Assembly: GCA_947598345.1 (NCBI GenBank)
Contig: CANQFF010000054.1
Coordinates: 1 to 6,187, forward strand
Length of the DNA stretch: 6,187 bases
Source: an uncultured Bacilli bacterium
Lineage (GTDB): Bacteria; Bacillota_I; Bacilli_A; RF39; UBA660
Reading direction: 5' to 3'
The notes under the pieces were generated by a model that saw nothing but the letters and a program-made list of their open reading frames with translations, had not been told where the DNA came from and ran no database searches. Made by a program: the position numbers and the translations under genes. Every line of letters starts with the position of its first letter. The first letter of the stretch is position 1. Of the stretch, positions 1-5,684 are shown piece by piece.

Positions 1-89
1 TTTTATATTTATACTAAAATATTCATTTTAAATTTTTTAATTATTACCAAAAAAGTCTACAAAGGAAAAAATATTTATTAAAAATTGCT
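1..89. other. AT-rich intergenic stretch at left edge
   Basis: I see no coding sequence, convincing hairpin or RNA gene here on either strand. The stretch is mostly A/T runs and presumably separates an unseen upstream gene from the promoter of the zinc-ribbon gene. The upstream neighbour lies outside the window, so its orientation cannot be judged. Confidence 0.5.
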
Positions 90-118
90 TTTAAATTACT
101 TTAATAATATGGTATACT
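90..118 (+). promoter_or_regulatory. Sigma-A type promoter with extended -10 for the zinc-ribbon/TPM operon
   Basis: TTTAAA (90-95) lies 17 bases before TATACT (113-118). A TG dinucleotide at 110-111 makes TGGTATACT, an extended -10 element that can compensate for the poor -35. The predicted transcription start is near 125, which leaves a leader of only about 12 bases before the ATG at 137. The ribosome site would then sit at the very 5' end of the message. Confidence 0.6.
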
Positions 119-136
119 GATAATAGAAGGTGATTT

Positions 137-1126
137 ATGAATAATACAGAAAAAAAATGTCCAAAGTGTAATTCACAATTAAATTATAACGATAAGACTA
201 ATCTTTTTGAATGCAATAAATGTAATTTGGCATATTCATTTAATAATGAAAATAATTTATATGTATATACTTGTAAAGAATGTTTATCAGAAATAATAGG
301 TCACCAGAATTCTAATTTAAAAAAATGTATATATTGTAATAGCACTAATATATCAAGCGAGAAATTACAAATAAATTTGAAACCTGATTATATTGTACCT
401 TTTAGTACTACTAGAAATTCTGCAATGAAAGTATTTGAAAAAATCTGTAAGGGAAATATACTAACTCCAAAAATATTTAAATCAAACAAGTCTTTAAACA
501 ATGTTAGGGGGATTTATTTACCATTTTTACTTTGCAATTTTGATGCGAATGGTGTGGTTGAAAGTGATTGTAAAAAGATTAATACTTGGAAAACAGGCAG
601 TTATAAATATACAAAGATAGATTCTTATTTGGTTTCGCGTGGTGGTAGTGCAACTTTACAAAATGTTATTGTTGGCGGAACAAATAATTTCGATGATAGT
701 ATTATTTATGAACTAGAACCATTTGACTATAATAAAATTAAAAAATTTGAGTATTCAGATTTAGATAATTTTATAGTTGAAAGATTTAATATAGATAAAG
801 AAACTGCAATAAAAAAATCAATGACAAAAGCAAAAGAATATTTTGAAGAAATTATGAAAAATGATATAAAGGGATATGATAAAATTGAATCTTCAAATAA
901 TTCTATAAATTTAAGAAATATTAATGCTATTTATATATTACTACCAGTATGGTTATTAAATATAAAATATAATAATAAAAATTATACATTTGCCTTAAAT
1001 GGACAAACCTTGAAACCTTATGGAAAAAGTACTTCATCGATTAAAAATGCAATAGTTCTTGGAATTATAATATTTATAGTAATATTGACATTATTATTGT
1101 TATATTGTTTTGCGGTGATAAAATGA
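137..1126 (+). CDS. Membrane-anchored double zinc-ribbon protein (TFIIB-type zinc-ribbon family)
   Basis: The 329-residue protein opens with two four-cysteine zinc ribbons: C8/C11/C26/C29 and C46/C49/C64/C67, each as paired CxxC knuckles. A mixed alpha/beta middle region follows (about 80-295). It holds the motifs KPDYIVPF (82-89), GIYLPFLL (125-132) and LPVWLLNIKY (269-278), which I recognise from Bacillota proteins labelled 'TFIIB-type zinc ribbon-containing'. One membrane helix lies at about 303-326, leaving a very short tail. With no signal peptide, the ribbons should be cytoplasmic and the protein tail-anchored. The ATG at 137 is set by AGAAGGTGAT just upstream, a near-perfect anti-16S match. 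The stop overlaps the start of the TPM-domain gene as ATGA, so the two are translationally coupled. The family's biochemical role is not established. The ribbon may bind protein rather than nucleic acid, and the name does not imply a transcription factor. Confidence 0.82.
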   Translation: MNNTEKKCPKCNSQLNYNDKTNLFECNKCNLAYSFNNENNLYVYTCKECLSEIIGHQNSNLKKCIYCNSTNISSEKLQINLKPDYIVPFSTTRNSAMKVFEKICKGNILTPKIFKSNKSLNNVRGIYLPFLLCNFDANGVVESDCKKINTWKTGSYKYTKIDSYLVSRGGSATLQNVIVGGTNNFDDSIIYELEPFDYNKIKKFEYSDLDNFIVERFNIDKETAIKKSMTKAKEYFEEIMKNDIKGYDKIESSNNSINLRNINAIYILLPVWLLNIKYNNKNYTFALNGQTLKPYGKSTSSIKNAIVLGIIIFIVILTLLLLYCFAVIK

Positions 1127-1812
1127 AAAAAATTATATTTGGTATAATGTTTACTTTTTTATGTATTTGCTCTGTTTCTGCATTTGATAATACACTTAAA
1201 GTATATGATTATGCTCAGGAGTTATCAAATACTGAAGAAGAATTATTAAAATCTAAGATAGATAAATATATTGAAAAGTACAATATGGATATGGTAATTG
1301 TAACAGTTAAACACCACGAAAATTATGATACAAATAAATATGCGAATGATTTTTATACATATAATGATTTTGATACTAACGGAATTATATTAGTTATAGA
1401 TTTATCTAATCATAAAGAAAATATATCCATTGAAACATTTGGTCAAGCAAAAAGTATGTATCAAAATAAGGTTGATGTAATGATAAATAATATTAATAAT
1501 ACTTTAAATAAAGGATATTATTATGCAGCTGATAAATTTATAGATATGTCACTTAATTATGAAAATATCAAAATTAATAAATTAGATAATAATTCTAATA
1601 CTTATCTAACTATATTTTTAATTGTATTATTTTCAATTTTATTTTCAATATTAATTACTAGTATAATCATTATCTTATGTACTAATAAAAAAAGGAACAG
1701 TTCTATTACAACTAGCTTTAATCATATAAAAGAAGGAACATTAATAATTAATGTAAGGCAAGAAAAATTTGTAACCACACATACAAAATCAAATATAAAA
1801 AATACAAAATAA
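1123..1812 (+). CDS. TPM-domain (YgcG-like) secreted/membrane-anchored protein
   Basis: From the ATG at 1123 the product is 229 residues. It has a signal peptide (MKK, hydrophobic 4-16, likely cleavage after the SVSA at 17-20). A TPM domain follows at about 24-147, with the family's opening VYDYAQELS and the extended segment DTNGIILVIDLSNHKENISIETFG. A membrane helix lies at 161-187, then a basic cytoplasmic tail of about 42 residues. The TPM domain should thus face outside. An upstream TTG (1105) would add six residues, but the ATG is preferred: it overlaps the previous stop as ATGA, has GGTGAT at 1114-1119, and places the MKK of the signal peptide first. Some TPM proteins have reported phosphatase activity and others are linked to membrane-protein quality control, so no reaction can be assigned here. 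Its partner is the upstream zinc-ribbon protein. The gene ends in tandem stops (TAATAG), with no terminator before the next promoter. Confidence 0.8.
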   Translation: MKKIIFGIMFTFLCICSVSAFDNTLKVYDYAQELSNTEEELLKSKIDKYIEKYNMDMVIVTVKHHENYDTNKYANDFYTYNDFDTNGIILVIDLSNHKENISIETFGQAKSMYQNKVDVMINNINNTLNKGYYYAADKFIDMSLNYENIKINKLDNNSNTYLTIFLIVLFSILFSILITSIIIILCTNKKRNSSITTSFNHIKEGTLIINVRQEKFVTTHTKSNIKNTK

Positions 1813-1818
1813 TAGAGT

Positions 1819-1847
1819 TTGATTTAATATTTAATTTCTGATATAAT
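1819..1847 (+). promoter_or_regulatory. Strong sigma-A promoter for the HA-repeat gene
   Basis: TTGATT (1819-1824), a 17-base spacer and a perfect TATAAT (1842-1847) preceded by TG at 1839-1840 (extended -10). This is the best promoter in the window. The predicted start near 1854 gives a leader of about 17 bases. The ribosome site AGAAGGA (1859-1865) lies 5 bases before the ATG at 1871. It begins only 7 bases after the TPM gene's stop. Confidence 0.8.
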
Positions 1848-1870
1848 ATCTCATCGAAAGAAGGAAGATT

Positions 1871-3685
1871 ATGGATTATATGAATTGGGATGAGTGGTAT
1901 GAACTAGCTCAAAAATATTATGAACATTATAAAAATTTATTAGTACCAAGTAATTTTAAAACAACAAATGGATATGAATATGATGAAAACGGTAAAAATT
2001 TAGGTAATTGGATTGTTCGTCAAAGAAAGGCATATTTGAATATTAATATTCCCAAATCACAAAGAACAAATCCAATACCTCCTTTATCGGAAGACCGAGA
2101 AATTAAATTAAGACAAATTGGTATGGTATTTCGTTGTGGTAAGGAAAATTGGGAGTACATGTATGGATTAGCCAAAAAGTATTATCAACATTATGGAAAT
2201 ACATCGATGGATATTAATTTTAAGACAAAAAACGGATATGAATACGACAGTAAAGGATATTGTCTAGGAGTATGGGTAAATCAACAAAAGATAATATATA
2301 ATAACATTTTTAAAGAAAAACAATCAGACCGAGGTTCAACAAAAAAATTAAGTATAAAACATATACAAATGTTAAAAGCTATTGAAGTTGAATTAAAAAT
2401 AGATGAAGAAGATTGGAAAGAATTATACAATTTAGCTCAAAAATATTATGATCATTTTGGTAATTTATTAGTGCCAGAAAATTTTAAAACAACAAATGGA
2501 TATGAATACGATTCTAATGGTATAAATTTAGGTATATGGGTGCATGAAACTAGAAATTTGATTGAAAAAACTAGTAATGATAAAGATCAAGGATTGACAG
2601 ATGAGCAGATAGATATTATCGTTAGTAATCCTTTACCACTTGGTTTAACGGATATGAAATGGCAAATGATGTATGATTTAGCCAAAAAATATTATGAATA
2701 TTATGGTAACTTATTAGTGCCAGTAACTTTTAAAACAAAGAATGGATATGAATACGATGAAACTGGGGAAAATCTTGGTTCTTGGATTGCGAATCAAAGA
2801 ATTGCATATAGAAATGTACCATTAGCCAAAAATGAAAGAAGAAACAAATGGAAACCTCTATCAATTATTAAATTTAAAATGTTAGAAAAAATAGAAATGA
2901 AATATTGCTATAAAGAAGGTAATTGGGAAGTAATGTACGATCTTGCCAAAAAATATTATGAACATTATGGAAATTTACGAGTTCCAGCCGATTTTAAAAC
3001 AATAAATGGGTATGAATATGATGAAAATGGTAAAAATTTAAAAGAATGGATTGTTATTCAAAAAAGGGAATTATCAGACAGTGACTCTTCTAAATCAAAT
3101 GAAATGCTTGATGATAATAAAAGAGAATTATTGGAAACTATAGGTTTAACCTCTAATTCTCTTAGTGAAAAATGGAAATTTATGTACCTTTTAGCTAAAA
3201 AATATTATGAACATTATGGAAATTTACAAGTTCCAACCAATTTTAAAACAACAAATGGATATGAATATGATGAAAATGGTGAAAATTTAGGTATTTGGAT
3301 TAGATATCAAAGAAATGCCTATTCCAAACAATCATCTAAGATAAAACCATTATCTGATAAAAAAATAGAATTATTGCAACAAATAGATATGGTATTTGAT
3401 GTAAGGAAAGATAAAGAAAAGAAAGAAGATTTGTGCAAACTTTTTGGAATAGAGTATGATTGCTATTCTAAATATTTGAAAAATCTTACTTATAAAGAAT
3501 TAAATTCAAAAATTACATATATTATATCTGAAGGTATGAGTGTATTTGTAAATAATAGATTAAATCCAATTTTCTTCATGAGTGATATTAATCTTCAAGC
3601 AGCATACGGAATAAGTAAAAAGGAAATGATTAATAATTACTTTAAAGACTACGATGCAAGAGTGAAAAAAAATGTTCTTGAGTAA
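1871..3685 (+). CDS. Six-repeat helicase-associated (HA) domain protein without a helicase
   Basis: The 604-residue protein is mostly six tandem units of 82-88 residues starting at W6, W94, W182, W264, W352 and W435. Each unit reads roughly W-x5-LAKKYYEHYGNL-x-VP-x2-FKT-x-NGYEYD-x2-G-x2-LG-x-W-x3-QR, then a linker and L-x7-L-x2-I. The order W, hydrophobic helix, hYGN, VP, LGxW, QR, terminal L..I matches the helicase-associated domain (Pfam HA), here with an extra NGYEYD loop. That domain usually follows a DEAD-type or SNF2-type helicase. No Walker A or DExx motif is present, so this is a stand-alone array. Residues 511-604 form a separate C-terminal region (CKLFGIEYD ... YGISKKEMINNYF). There is no signal peptide or membrane helix, so it is cytoplasmic. 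Nucleic-acid binding is inferred from the family and is not shown here. The gene has its own promoter and strong ribosome site, and overlaps the next ORF by 14 bases. Confidence 0.85.
   Translation: MDYMNWDEWYELAQKYYEHYKNLLVPSNFKTTNGYEYDENGKNLGNWIVRQRKAYLNINIPKSQRTNPIPPLSEDREIKLRQIGMVFRCGKENWEYMYGLAKKYYQHYGNTSMDINFKTKNGYEYDSKGYCLGVWVNQQKIIYNNIFKEKQSDRGSTKKLSIKHIQMLKAIEVELKIDEEDWKELYNLAQKYYDHFGNLLVPENFKTTNGYEYDSNGINLGIWVHETRNLIEKTSNDKDQGLTDEQIDIIVSNPLPLGLTDMKWQMMYDLAKKYYEYYGNLLVPVTFKTKNGYEYDETGENLGSWIANQRIAYRNVPLAKNERRNKWKPLSIIKFKMLEKIEMKYCYKEGNWEVMYDLAKKYYEHYGNLRVPADFKTINGYEYDENGKNLKEWIVIQKRELSDSDSSKSNEMLDDNKRELLETIGLTSNSLSEKWKFMYLLAKKYYEHYGNLQVPTNFKTTNGYEYDENGENLGIWIRYQRNAYSKQSSKIKPLSDKKIELLQQIDMVFDVRKDKEKKEDLCKLFGIEYDCYSKYLKNLTYKELNSKITYIISEGMSVFVNNRLNPIFFMSDINLQAAYGISKKEMINNYFKDYDARVKKNVLE
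1952..1989 (+). repeat. 38-base exact direct repeat, copy in HA unit 1
   Basis: This segment codes the FKTTNGYEYDE stretch of unit 1. It is identical over 38 bases to 3239-3276 in unit 6. A 29-base version also occurs in unit 3. The copies are in the same reading phase, 1287 bases (429 codons) apart. Confidence 0.85.
3239..3276 (+). repeat. 38-base exact direct repeat, copy in HA unit 6
   Basis: This is the partner of 1952-1989. Recombination between the two would remove exactly five repeat units in frame and leave a single-repeat protein with the same C-terminal region. Units 5 and 6 also share a 31-base exact match in the segment coding KKYYEHYGNL. Confidence 0.85.
3665..3672 (+). other. 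A8 homopolymer at the frame junction of the HA gene and the next ORF
   Basis: Eight consecutive A residues cover the two Lys codons near the HA protein's C-terminus and the first base of the next ORF's ATG. Losing one A, or a +1 slip here, would join K600 directly to the Met of the 96-residue ORF. The result would be a continuous 696-residue protein. Runs of this length are common sites of polymerase slippage and of sequencing or assembly indels. Confidence 0.7.
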
Positions 3686-3962
3686 GTATTTAGATGATTT
3701 TTCATTTGAAGAGGTATTGGATAATTACAATTTTGAATTTATATGTCAACTAGATGAAGAAAATTTTGTTAATATTTATAATTTATTAAAAAAATATAAT
3801 TTTTACTTTATAAATGATATTATTGTTAATTATTTAGAAATATTTACACTTAATTATGAAATAGTAGAACAGGGTATATTAAGTTTGAAAGAAAAATTAG
3901 GTGATAAATTTGTATATATAATTGGTAATGATATGAGATATTTGAATGAATTATTAGATTGA
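3672..3962 (+). CDS. Small acidic hypothetical protein, possibly the displaced C-terminus of the HA-repeat protein
   Basis: I do not recognise a named family. The 96-residue product is acidic and rich in Phe, Tyr, Asn and Leu. It is predicted largely helical, with no signal peptide or clear membrane segment. Visible motifs are DDFSFEEVLDNY (8-19), YNFYFINDIIVNYLEIF (about 42-58) and a conserved-looking end, GDKFVYIIGNDMRYL. It starts inside the last codons of the HA gene (+1 frame, 14-base overlap). Its only ribosome site is a weak AGAGTGA at 3659-3665, so expression would depend on coupling or on a frameshift. Its stop lies inside the terminator hairpin. It could be a real coupled partner protein, or the C-terminal domain of the upstream protein separated by a one-base change in the A8 run. 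I find the two about equally likely. Confidence 0.6.
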   Translation: MFLSKYLDDFSFEEVLDNYNFEFICQLDEENFVNIYNLLKKYNFYFINDIIVNYLEIFTLNYEIVEQGILSLKEKLGDKFVYIIGNDMRYLNELLD

Positions 3963-3984
3963 AAAGAAATTCTTTTCAATTTTT
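3958..3984 (+). terminator. Rho-independent terminator after the HA-repeat operon
   Basis: A 10-base perfect inverted repeat: ATTGAAAAGA (3958-3967), a 3-base loop, and TCTTTTCAAT (3971-3980). It runs into a T tract to 3984. The stem is AT-rich but perfect. It begins before, and contains, the TGA stop of the 96-residue ORF. Confidence 0.75.
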
Positions 3985-3990
3985 AATTAT

Positions 3991-4021
3991 TTGAATTCTA
4001 TTTACAAATATAATTTATACT
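3991..4021 (+). promoter_or_regulatory. Probable promoter of the smr-obg unit
   Basis: Two overlapping -10 candidates are visible: TATAAT (4009-4014) and TATACT (4016-4021). TTGAAT (3991-3996) would serve the second with a long 19-base spacer. No ideal -35 exists for the first. Placement right after the terminator and 27-39 bases before the Smr ATG makes a promoter likely, but which box is used cannot be settled from sequence. Confidence 0.5.
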
Positions 4022-4033
4022 GTTATCATGAAT

Positions 4034-4040
4034 AAAGGGA
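4034..4040 (+). promoter_or_regulatory. Ribosome binding site deciding the Smr start
   Basis: AAAGGGA lies 8 bases before the ATG at 4049, which is good spacing. The alternative ATG at 4028 would place this site inside the gene and has no purine-rich site of its own, and it lies at or near the expected transcription start. Confidence 0.7.
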
Positions 4041-4048
4041 ATGATATT

Positions 4049-4315
4049 ATGGAAATTAATGATGTTATTTTTATTGATAGTTTACCTACTTTAGATTTGC
4101 ACGGATATGATAGAGCAACTGCTAATGTTAAAACTTTAGAATTTATTAAAGACAATATTGTATTAAAAAATGATATAATATGTATAATACATGGAATTGG
4201 TAGTGGTGCGTTAAAACAAGAAATACATTCTTCTTTAAGAAAAAATAATAATGTTTTAGATTTTAAATTATTTTATAATAATAACGGATGTACAATTGTT
4301 AAATTAAAAATATAA
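4049..4315 (+). CDS. Stand-alone Smr-domain protein
   Basis: The 88-residue product is essentially one Smr domain, the module found at the C-terminus of MutS2. Diagnostic motifs are the N-terminal LDLHGYD (15-21), the central HGIGSGALK (48-56; family pattern HGxGxG) and the closing GCTIVKL (80-86). Smr domains bind branched or structured nucleic acid, and several have nuclease activity on DNA or RNA. The N-terminal DLHG and central HGxG are the residues usually linked to catalysis, and both are intact. Lacking the MutS ATPase, this is a small soluble cytoplasmic protein whose substrate is unknown. The start at 4049 is chosen over 4028 on ribosome-site spacing. It is 12 bases upstream of obg, whose ribosome site begins in the smr stop codon, so the two are almost certainly cotranscribed. 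Confidence 0.85.
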   Translation: MEINDVIFIDSLPTLDLHGYDRATANVKTLEFIKDNIVLKNDIICIIHGIGSGALKQEIHSSLRKNNNVLDFKLFYNNNGCTIVKLKI

Positions 4316-4323
4316 GGATGTGA
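4314..4323 (+). promoter_or_regulatory. Ribosome binding site of obg overlapping the smr stop
   Basis: AAGGATGTGA spans the last bases of the smr TAA codon and lies 4 bases before the obg ATG, with the AAGGA core 9 bases away. Overlap of stop and ribosome site suggests translational coupling of the two genes. Confidence 0.7.
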
Positions 4324-4327
4324 AAAA

Positions 4328-5602
4328 ATGTTTATAGATGAGGTAAAATTAGAATTGATAGCTGGTCGTGGCGGTAATGGCTGCATGGCTTTTAGAAGAG
4401 AAAAGTATGTTGAAATGGGTGGACCATACGGTGGTAATGGCGGTCACGGAGGTAATATCGTTTTTGAAGTAGATGAGGGTTTAAATACTTTAATAGACTT
4501 AAGGTATAAAAAAATATATAAAGCTCCTTCTGGTCAGCACGGTGAAGGAAAAGGTTGTAATGGAAAAAATGCAGAAGATTTAGTAATAAAAGTCCCTATT
4601 GGAACAGTAATAACAGATGCAGATACTAATCTAATAATAGGTGATTTGGTAAAAAAAGGTGACAAAGTAATAGCTGCATATGGAGGCCGTGGAGGAAGAG
4701 GTAATATGGCTTTTGCCACTAAGAATAATCCCGCACCAGCTTTTTGTGAAAACGGCGAACCTGGTGAAGAAAAAAATATAAAAGTAGAACTTAAATTACT
4801 AGCAGATGTAGGTCTTGTTGGTATGCCAAGTGTGGGTAAAAGTACTTTTATAAGTAAAGTTAGTAAGGCAAAACCCAAAATTGCAGCTTATCACTTTACA
4901 ACATTGACTCCTAATTTAGGTGTAGTAAAAACAAAAGACAATAGATCTTTTGTAATAGCTGATTTACCTGGTCTAATAGAAGGTGCATCTAAAGGTGAAG
5001 GACTTGGTGATAAATTTTTAAAACATATCGAACGAACAAGAGTAATAGCTCATGTAATTGATATTTCAGCTTATGAAGGAAGAAATCCTATAGATGATTA
5101 TAAAATAATTAATAAGGAACTTGAAAATTTTAATAAAAAACTTTTGGATAAACCTCAAATAGTTATTGCTAATAAAATAGATATGGAATCATCTAAGGAA
5201 AATTTGGAAAAATTTAAGCATGAAATAAATGTTCCAATATACCCTATAAGCGCTAAAACAGGTGAAGGTGTAGAAGATGTCCTTGTAAAACTCGCAGATT
5301 TACTGGATACTATAGAAAAGAAACCATTGTATGATGAAGAGAAATTTGAAAGTCATGTACTATATAAGTTTAAAAAGCAGTGTCCATTTAATATATATAA
5401 AGATAAAGATGTATTTGTAGTAACTGGAGATGAAATAGAAAAAATATTAAAGATGACTTGGTTTTCTAGTGATGAAGCTTTTTCTAGATTTTCTAAAAAA
5501 TTAAGAAAATTAGGTATAGATGATAAGTTAAAAGAGATGGGCGTTAAAGATGGAGATACAGTAAGGATATTAGATTATGAATTTGAATATAAAGATATTT
5601 AA
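4328..5602 (+). CDS. obg: GTPase Obg (ObgE/CgtA), 50S ribosome assembly factor
   Basis: The 424-residue protein is full length and has all three Obg domains. The glycine-rich Obg fold is at 1-158 (FIDEVKLELIAGRGGNGCMAFRREKY start, repeated GGxGG turns). The G domain is at about 159-330, with P-loop GMPSVGKST (165-173), switch I TTLTPNLG (191-198), DLPGLIEGAS (212-221), NKID (282-285) and SAK (308-310). The C-terminal OCT domain runs from about 344 to 424 and ends in DGDTVRILDYEFEY. Obg binds GTP/GDP, acts in late large-subunit maturation and is linked to (p)ppGpp and, in Bacillus, to stress and sporulation signalling. It is essential in most bacteria tested. The P-loop has Met where many homologues have Phe (GFPSVGKS), a position outside the nucleotide contacts. 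It follows smr and ends in a strong terminator. The rplU-rpmA genes that often precede obg are absent here. Confidence 0.98.
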   Translation: MFIDEVKLELIAGRGGNGCMAFRREKYVEMGGPYGGNGGHGGNIVFEVDEGLNTLIDLRYKKIYKAPSGQHGEGKGCNGKNAEDLVIKVPIGTVITDADTNLIIGDLVKKGDKVIAAYGGRGGRGNMAFATKNNPAPAFCENGEPGEEKNIKVELKLLADVGLVGMPSVGKSTFISKVSKAKPKIAAYHFTTLTPNLGVVKTKDNRSFVIADLPGLIEGASKGEGLGDKFLKHIERTRVIAHVIDISAYEGRNPIDDYKIINKELENFNKKLLDKPQIVIANKIDMESSKENLEKFKHEINVPIYPISAKTGEGVEDVLVKLADLLDTIEKKPLYDEEKFESHVLYKFKKQCPFNIYKDKDVFVVTGDEIEKILKMTWFSSDEAFSRFSKKLRKLGIDDKLKEMGVKDGDTVRILDYEFEYKDI

Positions 5603-5629
5603 TATTTAGTGGTATTAAATATCTTTTTT
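5591..5629 (+). terminator. Rho-independent terminator after obg
   Basis: A 14-base perfect inverted repeat: 5591-5604 pairs with 5613-5626 across an 8-base loop (TTTAGTGG). It is followed by T residues to 5629. The left arm covers the last three codons and the stop of obg, so the coding end doubles as terminator stem. Confidence 0.85.
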
Positions 5630-5632
5630 AAC

Positions 5633-5661
5633 TTGTAAATAATACAATTTTTTTATATAAT
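5633..5661 (+). promoter_or_regulatory. Sigma-A promoter of the prepilin gene
   Basis: TTGTAA (5633-5638), a 17-base spacer and a perfect TATAAT (5656-5661). The predicted start near 5668 coincides with the AGAGGG ribosome site (5668-5673), giving a leader of about 17 bases. The promoter lies directly behind the obg terminator, so the pilin gene is an independent unit. Confidence 0.75.
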
Positions 5662-5684
5662 ATTAATAGAGGGTAGATGATAGT

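Larger units (their letters stand above)
1886..3400 (+). repeat. Array of six in-frame HA-domain repeats
   Basis: The units are 1886-2149, 2150-2413, 2414-2659, 2660-2923, 2924-3172 and 3173-3400, measured from each leading Trp codon. They are alike at the DNA level as well as in protein, especially the segment coding FKTxNGYEYD. This implies recent duplication or gene conversion. Unit 2 is the most divergent, with the LLVP segment replaced by TSMD. Unit 5 has lost the Gly of LGxW (LKEW). Unit 3 has lost the QR pair (HETR). The linkers between cores vary most in sequence and length, which accounts for the 82-88 residue range. Confidence 0.88.

Noticed and set aside
1105..1122. TTG start adding six residues to the TPM protein
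   Set aside because: The ATG at 1123 overlaps the previous stop as ATGA and gives a standard signal peptide starting MKK.
137..1126. Mycoplasma-type code with TGA as tryptophan
   Set aside because: Reading TGA as Trp would run the zinc-ribbon gene through the TPM gene in the wrong frame. The tryptophans of the HA repeats checked here use TGG.
1786..1825. Inverted repeat AAATCAAA / TTTGATTT between the TPM gene and the HA promoter, as a terminator
   Set aside because: The stem is only 8 A/T-rich pairs with a 24-base loop and no T tract. The right arm overlaps the -35 box. Read-through into the HA gene remains possible.
1871..3685. Tandem repeats as a surface adhesin or TALE/PPR-like code protein
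   Set aside because: There is no signal peptide, cell-wall anchor or membrane helix. The W/LGxW/QR pattern and 82-88 residue period fit HA domains rather than 33-35 residue code repeats.
4028..4048. Upstream ATG for the Smr protein (95 residues)
   Set aside because: The only good ribosome site lies between it and the ATG at 4049, and the expected transcription start falls at about its position.
4534..4878. 114-residue open frame on the minus strand
   Set aside because: It lies wholly inside obg and is a by-product of the glycine-rich coding sequence. It has no ribosome site or promoter, and its protein is low-complexity Pro/Ser/Leu.
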